DNA of 64,000 nt. Source: Sphagnum magellanicum (taxonomy: Eukaryota > Streptophyta > Sphagnopsida > Sphagnales > Sphagnaceae). The notes below the pieces were generated by a model. That model was given only the letters and a program-made list of their open reading frames with translations, did no database searches and had not been told where the DNA came from. Shown here in pieces: positions 11,883-21,926 of the stretch. The stretch lies in assembly GCA_021904315.1 (NCBI GenBank), contig CM038918.1:17685349-17749348 (forward strand), given 5' to 3'. A program made the position numbers and the translations under genes. Each line of letters begins with the position of its first letter. Position 1 is the first letter of the stretch.

Positions 11883-14800
11883 AATTCAGTTGTTAGATCA
11901 ACATCACCAGTACTGGTTAGAGCCTTGCTTCGAGACTCTCAGGGCAGCTACCTATTCTGCCATTTTTGGTATTTTTCGCTGACAGGGTTGCAGAATTATC
12001 GGATTAATTCACAACTTCGCACCGGCTATAAAAAATTAGTTTTTTTTTCGCAGCGGCCAGAAATAATTATTTTTAATGCGAATGGGAATGCCACTATGGT
12101 AGCTTAGTCCATCAATCATGGATAACATTCATCCATGAACATTAACCTTTCATCCATAATGCATGAAATTGATTCATTTTATTTAATTCGTTGTTTGTGG
12201 TCAAGTTCTCAATGAACTATGAGGTTGAACAAAGGTTGTGAATGCGAATAAATTTATATTTTGATCATTAAAAAAAAAGGGATTAAGGATTGACAATTAC
12301 AATATGATTATGGATTATTGATGTTTTAAAAGGCTTTCATTAGTAATCAAATGCATGACCAATTAATATACCAAAAATGGCAATCATTTTTTTGCAAAAT
12401 TCCACATTACATAAGACAAATGATTAAATGATACAAAACAAAAAGTCAAAGAGGTGAAACAACATCATCTTGCCAAATCATGTACCTTATGAGGTATTGA
12501 CCAACATGTTACCACCACCAAATGCTATTGAATGTCGTCAAAGTGTAAAATCACTTCAACATCATGCTTGGTAGTCCATATAAATTGGAACTACCTTAAG
12601 ACACACTTTTTCTTTCCTTGAGATTTAACTAGAAAAAAAACCCATAAATCTTTCTTGATGCACAAAAAGACCTTTAGATTTTGAAAATGAAAAATTTACT
12701 ATTTCCATTTTTTGCAAAAAAAAATCAACATTTAATATCATATGATTTTGAGCTTCTGGAAAAAAGATGTGAAAATTGCAAATAGCATGGATAAAATGTA
12801 TCCAAAAGGTATAGATATATTTATAATTAACACAACAATCCACATTATCTTATTTTATAGGTTCACAATAATGGTTTCAACTCATTATGTTAGCCAAAGT
12901 TTTAATGTTCAATAAATAATGTAGTTAATAGATTAACTTTCAAGTTCAATGAATTTCGAATCTTTTTTTTCTTAAGAAGGAAAAAAAGAAAATAAAGCAT
13001 TCATTGTGAGTTTCTCCTTGTGAAATCCTAATTGGTCCAATCAACCTTGCATTATTTTTTAAAATGTGGAATAAAAGGTGATGATTTTGATAAATTCACT
13101 TGTAAATGTTTCTTTTTAATATTTTGATGATCATCGTACATGTGAAAATTTGATAACCATAAAATATTTAAATACTAACAATCTCAATGTGATAACAAAC
13201 AATTAAGATTCACATTCATGTTGGAATTATTAGTTTGTTGAACCTTCTTGTAGGTAATTCTAGATGTTACTTTCAACAAACATATTAAATATAGTATGGC
13301 TTAATGGGAAAATTAATCAATAGAACAATTCATGATTTAAAAGTTAAATTTTTGAGGTTAAGCCTAGACGGTTGTTTGTCAACCATGTTGTTAAGTTTTA
13401 TGGTAGTAAGAAAAAAAAATGTTCACCCTTGAAAAAACATACAATATTAAAATTTGCATCATGTTTAACAAGCAAATTTTATTTGTTCTTTTTAATTTCA
13501 ATTTTAGTCAAGTTAAAGAAATTATTGATGGAAACATGGGCATTAATGTTGTCAAAAACAAAAAAAATTCAAATTATGTGAAAGGCATGTTTTGTTCTTG
13601 GTTGTCCAACAACAATTTCATTGTGTTCACATGGGTAGATTTGCAACAAATGCACACATGAAACTTTCATCATGAAAGATTCAACAATGGATTGAAATTC
13701 TACGAAATAGTATTTTTTGTGACTTCAATGATGGGTAATTTAGAAACGTGAAATTCAAGTCTTTAACACAAATAAAAGTTTGTCTTGTTCATGAATGGAG
13801 TTCTTGAGATGGGCAAAGAAAAAACAAAAATTACCATGTGACAAATGACATACTAGTGTAAACACAAACCAAGGATGTTTGAAATTTGATTCCCCATTCA
13901 TTGGTAGGATCATGTTTACTTACTAAACATAATTATAGTGACAATGATAATTAGAATTGGCTTAGGTGAAAATTTGTGTAAGGTCCATTAGTGGTTATCA
14001 TTACAACAATTTGAAACTCATCCACTTGACAATTTTAAATGGAAATGGTAGGGTGAGGCTTGATACAAAATTGTTCATGAAAATTTAGGGTTTAACATTC
14101 AGTAGGCAATTTTTTTCCATTGTGTAATTGTTACACTTGTTGTTTCACGAAGTACATCATAGTGCAATTTTTGGGTTGCAGATAGCAAAGGGGTTGTCAC
14201 CACCCATGGCTAAATGTGTGGGCTTTGCATAGACCATCACCATTATGGTTGCAAAAATTGGAGGTCTAGATATGGAAGATGACAAATTTGCATTGCATGG
14301 GTTTCTTATCATGATAGTGAGTGAAAAGATGACACCTGATTGACTAAAAAAGATTAACAAATTTTTTTAGGGTTTTTCCAAAGTGAAAATTACAAATGTT
14401 CAATTATTTATGGGGTATTTCTGTTTGTTGATAAAAAGGTAGAATCTTGTGTAAATAAAATGTAATGTGAAGAAATACCAAACTTTTTGTGAAAATGATC
14501 AACATGAAACTAGAAACATATTGTAAGCTACAATAAATGATGTACCTTGATTTATGGTTTTTTCATTGATATGTTCCTTTTGGTGATAGGATGGATATAC
14601 CTAGGGAATTATAATTTCTTCATTAGTATGTGTTTTATTTTGTGTAAGGTATTGTTGTAACAATGTTGTAAATGTGAGGTTTAAAACATATCAAATGTTC
14701 CAACCAATCTTTTTATGTTAAAAACAAATATATCTTCCAACATTGGTGCTTCAATTTCCATTTGTCTTTTATGGCCTAATATGTGTTGTGACATTGCTCT

Positions 14801-16283
14801 AATTTTCATTATAACTTCACAACATTTTTTGTTGTTTCATTTAATGCAACCATGGCATTGTTGCTTTAACAATCACTTAAGCAAGTTAATAAACATCCAC
14901 ACTTGATTAATGCTACCACTTCATGGGAATGGACATAGCCATAAAGGAAAAACAACCATATCTTTACTACATTTTTTAAAGGTTGAAGATTATATGATTA
15001 CACAATCACATAACTAATGATGATGAATCAGGGGTACCTACGTAAGCACAATATAATGATCATTGCCATAATGTATCTCACCTTGTATATGCTTTAAAAC
15101 GTCTCTAACAATGTTTAAGATGTGACCTTACAAAATATTTTTCACGTCCAAGTTTATTTATTTTATTTTTTGTAACCCCACCCATAAAATTGAAACTTTG
15201 ATAACAAATAGGTGGGGGACTACTAATAGCAAACCACTTGGACCAATCATTATGATGGACCAATTAGAAACATTGAAAAAATGTCAAATTGTAATTATTG
15301 CACTCTTTCCTACAAATGCACAATATTGTTGTGTGTTTTACTAGCTAATGTAAAATGTGCACAATTACGTTGAGCCAAAACCTTTTTTTTACACCAAACC
15401 AACATATTTTGATTTTTTTTCATCTAATTTTACTATGCATTAAGATCACATATTAGGCACTACTAGAGTCTTTTAAATTTATTTTTTTGTGGTGGGAAAA
15501 CACGACAAGAGTAATCAATTTGATTTGTTACAAGGTGGTCATGTTGGAAAAACAATGACATCATGTTTAACATGTGGAGGTTAATTCATATTTTGTTTTT
15601 CATAGGTCTCTTGCTTTCTCTCCAAATGTGTAAACTTTATAATAATTAACAGTGTTCACAAAATTTTCCTTTCAAACACAAAAAAACTTGTAGGTGTTGA
15701 AGGGTAGGACATTTAATATTAAAGCAAACAATGAAATTTAATTTTTATGAATTAAAAGGAGATTGTTAGGGGAAGTTGAGATAAACACATTAGATTGGAA
15801 TGAACCATGAAGATATTAATGTTGGGTAGTTCTCAAAAAATGAGGTGAAAACTAGACAAATTTTCAAGTTGCTTTCACCTTGAAAATTGACAAGTGCCAC
15901 AAATGATGATACCTTGACTGAAAACCAACTCATTGGTTCTCATTGGGTTAAGAATTGACCTTATGAAAACCACCCATGGTATTTAAATGTTAAAAAAATG
16001 GAAACCTTCCTAGGTATTAAAACATACCCAATTTTATTTTTTAATAATAAAGGTCTATGTGTAACATCTAAGGTGGTTGGTAAGGCTATTAAATTAGGTT
16101 TAAAATTAGGGAATGTTTTTAAAAATGAGATTAAGGTTAGAGGTGGCATTGCATAATTGTTGTGTATATGAAGATGTCATTTGTAGTCCCTACATTCCCA
16201 AATATAAATAAAGGCAAGCAAATGCTTGGGCCACATTTTTTCTTTGTCATTTTGTTGTTGGTTGTTTTCATGCTGTTGTTTTT

Positions 16284-16670
16284 GTGTTTAATTTAGTTGT
16301 TAGTTGTTCCATGTTGCTTTTCTACCTTGCTACAATTGTCACATGTTGTTTTGTGTGCTTGTCATGTCACCATATTATTTTGCTTCGTTGTTATGCCTTA
16401 CTTCATGCTTTGTTATGTTGCTTTGTTGTCACACCTCATTGCTTTGCCTTATTGTCACATCTTATTGCTTTGCCTTGCTCTTTCATTTTGTTGTGTCACC
16501 GTACTATTATGCCTTGTTGTTTCACTTTACTACATTTTTTTGTTTTTGTGCTTTGTTGCTTCACCTTGTTGCACCATCTTGTTGCTTCACCTTATAATCA
16601 TGCCTTGTTATCACACCTCATTGCTCCACCTTGAAGTACTTTTATAGTCTTTGTTGTTTCACCTTGCTTA
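16284..16670. repeat. Degenerate low-complexity array (TTGTTGCTTCACCTTG type)
   Basis: About 390 bp built of short, variable units such as cattgctttgccttattg, cttgttgctt and caccttgttgc. All three plus-strand frames stay open for roughly 100-117 codons and give Leu/Cys/His-rich hydrophobic strings, which is a by-product of the repeat and not a membrane protein. The complement of the same kind of unit is found inside the hAT element at 37150-37480. Confidence 0.7.
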
Positions 16671-18147
16671 TTGTTCCACACCTTGGTTTTGTTTGATTAA
16701 TATTTCTTGCACCAAAATTTTTGTGTAGGTCTTAAAATGAAGAACTTCAAACTTTCTTCTTCAAGTTTAATAAGCTTTTCAATTTTGTTTTTTCATTTTT
16801 TAAAAGACTTTTTTTGCTTATAAAGTTTTTTTTTCATTTGTGTATATGTTTTTTGCTTTCATTGCATTGTTTATTTTCCCCACTTAATTTTTTTTGGTCA
16901 ACCTATGTGTTGTGGGTTATATAGGGGTTTTTGGTTATTGGAAGAAAGTTGCATGATCCATATTCATTATATATTTATACATATTTAATGATGTATAAAG
17001 GGAGCAATTTTGTAAATGCTTATAAATGTTTTGAACTCTATTTGTTTTTGTTCTAGGTAGTTTATTAAATTAAAATACTATAACATAGACCCCTTTTTGA
17101 AACATATATAGTTTTGGCCTCTCCATTTCATCAATATTTTTTAATGAATTTTTTTTTGTTTTGGTGATAAATTTTTTAGGAGATGATTGTCAATTAAAAC
17201 ATATCACAATTGATTTGTTTGAATCATTTGAAATTTGAAGACAAGTTTTGGGAGAAAAAAAATAGAATTGCATTGTTAGATGAATATGGATTAAGAAAAA
17301 AATAACACTTATGTTAAAGATGAAAAGGCAAACTTGAATGCAATGATAGTGACACAAATGTTCGAGGTTAGTTGTGAGATTTTGGGTTTGGATGAAAGTT
17401 TTTATCTATTCATTAATGTTGCTTAATCAAATATGCAAAAATGTTAAACATGCCCCAAATGTTTTGGAAAAGGTAAATAATAATGAAACAAAGTTTGTGT
17501 ACATTCTAGAATTCGACCAAGAAAATTGCACATTTTGGTTGAAACAAAGTAAATTATCGTTTTTGTTAATTACTTTTGTTAGGGTTCAATTTTGGTTGTC
17601 TTCAAATTTGAATTTTTCGAATTTTTGACATGGAGGGTTGGTTATTTTTCAAAAAATTGGCAAAAAAGAAAGAAAGAATAATTTGATATATGATGAAACC
17701 ACTAATGTATTTCATTTTAGCCAAAAATGGCAAAACATAAGAAGTAGGCAAATTTTTTTTTGCAACCAGTGAGGCGAAACAACATGCAACTAAGGGGCAT
17801 AAGTTTTTTTTCTTTTGGGGGTCAGAGTGGTGGTGTTGGATTTTTGTTGTTTTCATTGTGTTCCCATCAAGTTCCCAATGTGTTCCCCAAAATGTTCCCA
17901 ATAGTTCTTCATCCCATATCCTTTGCCCTAAATTCTACTTGTAACTATATAAGCAGCCCAAAGGAGGAGATTCCAACATATCTATTTTGGGGGTGTCTAA
18001 AGTTTGATGAATTTTTTTGGTCATAGGCCAATCAAAGATAACAATTACAAAAGAAAAAAAAAATCAACTTTGGTGATCTCCACAACTAATGAATATGAGT
18101 TACCACAAGATACTACCAAATTCACATACACATAAGGATGAATAGAA

Positions 18148-18390
18148 TGTCACTTCCAAATTCATTTCATTCATCCATTCACCTTATAACCTCCAATAAC
18201 ACTCAAAATTTTTCATTTCATTCATTCATTCACCTAATGACCTAAATTAACACTCCAAATTCCCATTTCATTCATTCGTTTACATTATAACCTAAGTGTT
18301 TCATTCATTCATAGAAGTTATGACTAGAAGATAACAGTCCAAATTGTCATTCCATTCATTCATTCACCTTATGACCTGGGATGATGCTCC
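18148..18390. repeat. CATT-rich minisatellite, about 51-bp unit
   Basis: At least four imperfect units, each with the order CCAAATT, then (C)ATTTCATTCATTCATTCAC, then TTATAACCT, then AACACT. The unit anchors fall near 18152, 18203, 18254 and 18334. The third-to-fourth spacing is longer because of an extra CATTCATTC stretch. Confidence 0.7.
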
Positions 18391-18663
18391 AATTTTTTCA
18401 TCACTTTCATCCATTTCATTTGCTGCATTCACACCACAAGCTAGCGAATCCTGGCTATTCGTGGATGGTCAAAAGACAAATGCCACGGAGCCAGCACTTT
18501 GGCTCCTCTTCATGTTGCCATGTGGTCCAATGGCTACATGCCAACTGTGCTAATTTATATATGGTATAGATGCCTGCGCAGTCACCGTAGGCCTGCCTGC
18601 GCGGTCGCCACGTCTCGTCTCGTTGATTCAGCACAGTCGAATATGCTAGGCCCAGTTTTAGTA

Positions 18664-18751
18664 ACCAGGTTTCGCCGATAATTGTGCAGTTGACCTGGTT
18701 AAACCCCTACTTAAATATAGGCGTTTTTCAGCTAATAACCTGGCGAAACCT
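18664..18751. repeat. 12-bp perfect inverted repeat CCAGGTTTCGCC
   Basis: CCAGGTTTCGCC near 18664-18675 is matched by its exact complement GGCGAAACCTGG near 18740-18751. Two further CCTGG/CCAGG copies sit between and beside the arms. No element or gene boundary could be tied to it. Confidence 0.6.
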
Positions 18752-19006
18752 GGATTCAAGTTGGCGAAAACAGAACCGTGTGTTAAATTACTGGCTGAAA
18801 AAAAGAACAAAGAAAATAAAGTGTAACTTGGAAATTTATATTTTTTACAAGGTTTTCATGTAGGAGTGTTTTTTCCCCAAATTTTTGAGCTGCAAAATTT
18901 GGCGAAACTATTAAATTTTTTTAGCAAAATTAGTCCAATTTACACTAAAAAAATTCCAATTTTTTTGAGGGTAAATTGTCAGGAAAAAAACACTTGTCTA
19001 AACAAA

Positions 19007-19148
19007 GAAGTGCAATATGACATCCACATTGTTCGGAACCGAACACTTCCCCCCCTGCATCTTTTAAAAAAAGAATTATGCCTTGAGAATCTCAATGGGG
19101 CCTTGAATTTGTTTGGTTCCCAATAATGGGGATGCCATATTGCACTTC
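19007..19148. ncRNA. Pre-miRNA-like foldback (candidate; may instead be a tiny foldback element)
   Basis: Arms of 39 nt at 19007-19045 and 19110-19148, with a 64-nt loop. The left arm starts GAAGTGCAATATG and the right arm ends CATATTGCACTTC. Of 39 positions 34 pair as Watson-Crick, two more are G-U when transcribed from plus, and three are mismatches. The size and pairing fit a plant miRNA precursor. Both arms can be read as the same protein string (EVQY-I-I), so the hairpin may come from an inverted copy of coding DNA. There are no expression data, and a MITE or small foldback transposon with long terminal repeats would look the same. Confidence 0.4.
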
Positions 19149-20049
19149 TCTCTATTGGGAGTAGTTCATGGTTGGTAGTTGGTACCCTCCCTACCAATCA
19201 AACTATTTGCAACAAATAGTGTACCATTTGTTTTTTGGGGGGGGGTCAATCCAGGCTAAATGCTACCAATAACGAAACTATGATCAAGCCCAGGGTTTAA
19301 TTTTTATAAAAAAAATGTATAAATTTTGTGGAATGGAAAATTTGTCGAATTTTCCAGAAACTAGAAAAAAGTACTTGAATTTACGTTACAAAGAAAAACA
19401 ATTCCCAAAAAATCTCAATATTTTGGTAAAAAAACGTTAAAAGCTTTGTCAAAAAAAGAAACAAAAACTGATCAACCCTGGAAAATTCAAGTCTTAAGAT
19501 CATAAGAAAGTGGAAATCGATAAAAACCACTTGTAAACTGTACTAAACATACCTTTTGGAAAAATATTTGGGGTTTCATTTTGGGGGAATTATCTAAACT
19601 TATGTCTCTTTGATCTCAAGGTGCCATGAAATATACTTTTGGGTGCTTTAGTGGCTCACATATACCTTTACACTCTTGCATCATGGATGTAATTGTTGAA
19701 CTCTGTCTCTATAGAAAGAAAAGGGTCATAGGCCATAGCATTAATGTTAAAAATGTAAACAAATATATAGGGTCTATGGAATAGGCTTGCAAGGAGGGGT
19801 GGAAAAAAAGCCTTTTCAAGGTTGTTGGAGCCTTGAATTCTTTCAAGAATTTTCTTCAACACCATAGTAACTTGGCATCTTTGACACTAATTATAGTAAT
19901 TTCAAAAATGTCACAATTTTCAAAAAACATTTTATCTAAGAACACAATTTGTGGAGGAAAATACTGAAAATTCAAAAATATTCCATTTCTCAAAGTGAAA
20001 ATTGCAAAATTAATTGCAATAGTATAGGGCATGTTTGAAACACATGTTT

Positions 20050-20081
20050 GTCAAATAAATAAATAAATAAATAAATAAATT
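20050..20081. repeat. (AAAT)n microsatellite
   Basis: Seven to eight AAAT/AATA units in a row. Confidence 0.8.
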
Positions 20082-21248
20082 TGAAGACTCCATTTTGAAA
20101 AAAATTCATGAATATTCCAAAAAATATTTCATTTTTTTTCACAAATTTTTTTTGAGAAAAGTAAAATTTGGAAATTTCAGCATTTCGAATATTAACATAA
20201 TTTGTGCCAAAAGCTACCAAGGCCCTAAGGTAATTGTTTGATAGACATGTGTCTAAATTTTGTCGAGGTACTAACTCAAATGTTCTAATTCCCTGGAACA
20301 CAGGTTTGAAACTTGAGTCGATACAAGAAGGAAAGATTTGGTGCTTTGAATTATTTTTAACAATTGAAAAATTTCTTTTTGTGTGAGGGACACAAAATAC
20401 CTAGGTACCTAAGTTTTTGGGTGTCGAGGATGACGATGGGTTTATTTTTCATCTTCTTCTTCTTTAGGGATGTTCCTAGGTTGTAAAATCACCCAATGAG
20501 AATCCTAGTGTATTAGCATGAACATTTTGCAAGTGTAAGAATTCACAAGGCCTTTCAAAAAATGAAATCTGTGTCTGCACGGAAAATGAAACCTTGAGGG
20601 TGCTTTGTTTTTGGTAATGCCTTGCATCATTTTTTTTCCCTGGTTTCATGTCGGTCCACTGGCATTACCCTCCGCCTGGCCTACTTAGGCACAAAAGAGC
20701 AAATTTTGTTTGTTTTTTTGCGTCTCCTTTGCTTTCTCCCTTTCCTTGTAGGGCAATAATTTTGGTCATTCGTTCCTTGTGTGGGTAGACCTACCCTATC
20801 TTCTTACCTGCCGCCATGCTTTTTTTTTTCTTTTTTTTTAGGCTGTCTATATATGCCCAAAATGCTATATTACCAATGTAAAGTGCTAAAATCAAAGTGT
20901 TTTTTTTTGAGATTTTCAATAGCCGTAATTCGATTCAAATTTACAAAAAGTCGCCAGATTTCTGCACAGCCTTCAGGTAATTAGCGAAAAATGTAGAAGG
21001 AAGTTTTCAAAAAATTACTGTCATAATTAGCTTTTAGCCAAATTTGGCTAAATATTCCTGTGGTTGATCGCCACTTTGACTATTACACAAAGTTTCCCAG
21101 AAAAAAAAGAAAAAAAAGCACTGCCCGCTGCGTACTTGCGTTCGTTTTCGGCCGGGAAGACAACGGTCTCTTTCCCTCCCTCTGCCCCCTTCGGGCCTCC
21201 GTCCACAACGCGAGGAAAACAGTGCAAATATTGACGAGCAAGGACTAA

Positions 21249-21290
21249 AGAGCCAAAAAAGAAAAAAGAAAAAAGAAAAAAGAAAAAATC
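21249..21290. repeat. (A5-6G)n run upstream of GPT
   Basis: About five repeats of GAAAAAA lie roughly 650 bp before the GPT start codon, in or just upstream of its likely promoter. Confidence 0.7.
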
Positions 21291-21395
21291 AATAATCTCG
21301 ATTGCTTTTTCTTTTTGTTATTATGTTTTGCTGCCGGACAAAAATCCGCCGTCGGTGGCTCCCTCCATCGCTGAGTTCTGCGCGAGCAAAACGGG

Positions 21396-21926
21396 GTGTT
21401 CTTCTCTTGTGCCTGTTTCGGTGACCTTGAAGATCGGGCTAGTGTCGAGGGAAGTAACGGCGGCTACAGGTACGTAGATCGATCATCTACCAAATTTCCT
21501 TTTTGCTTTGCGAAGCTATTTTTTTTTCCTTGTCCGCATTTTCTGTTTTTCTGGACCTTTCTTTTTTCGTTTCTCCTAGAGCGAGCTGAAGCTCGTGTTT
21601 CTCGTCTTTTGCTGTCTTTCTTTCTTTTGATCTTCTGTCTTGTTTGCTTTTTTTCTTTTTCTGTTTTTTTGCAAAAGAGCCGTGTTTTCTTCATTGCAAA
21701 TTGTTTTGTTACATTTGGTAGCTTGTTACGCCTTGCGATGCTTGTTTCTTGGAGCCAGGAAGCGTGTGTTAAGTACTCGTCGAGTACTACTCGGGAGCTT
21801 TAACAAGATCTTTGCTGCCAGGAGTTGTATTTCGAGGACTTCGCTTGTTTGGACATCTGTTTCGTGCTCTCTCGGCTCTGGCTGCGGGGAGTGAGAGTGA
21901 GAGAGAGAGAGCGGCAGAACAAAGGC
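21396..21926 (+). promoter_or_regulatory. GPT 5' leader with probable leader intron
   Basis: The DNA becomes G+C-richer from about 21330. A strong donor (ggctacag, then gtacgt, at 21470) and an acceptor (tttgctgccag, ending 21821) frame a T-rich stretch of 352 bp, the usual form of a plant leader intron. A GA run (21898-21911) precedes the start codon. The exact transcription start cannot be read from the sequence. Confidence 0.45.

Larger units (their letters stand above)
6275..12099 (+). mobile_element. pogo/Tc1-mariner-type DNA transposon, split by a CACTA insertion
   Basis: Left end CCGTAGTGGCATTCCCATTC (6275 on) and right end, read inward on the minus strand, CCATAGTGGCATTCCCATTC (12099 down) form a terminal inverted repeat with one mismatch in the first 20-odd bases. 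The right flank is TA, as expected for the superfamily; the left flank is TC, so one copy of the target duplication has probably mutated. Without the inserted CACTA element (7588-10775) it is about 2.64 kb, close to the related copy at 47836-50933. The coding strand is plus. The transposase (see separate entries) carries several stops and frame changes, so this copy is dead. Its coding part is visibly richer in G+C than the surrounding DNA. Confidence 0.88.
12100..21395. other. Long gene-poor AT-rich region
   Basis: About 9 kb with no open frame that resembles a protein family on either strand. The longer frames (16284-16647, plus) are translations of a low-complexity array. Things that can be seen are listed separately: the array at 16284-16670, a minisatellite at 18148-18390, an inverted repeat at 18664-18751, the foldback at 19007-19148 and an (AAAT)n run near 20050-20081. 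A locally G+C-richer patch (18560-18650) is not explained. Confidence 0.45.

Noticed and set aside
16284-16647. Three overlapping plus-strand open frames looking like Cys/Leu-rich membrane proteins
   Set aside because: All three frames are open at once because the DNA is a degenerate short repeat without stop triplets. No start context, no family resemblance.
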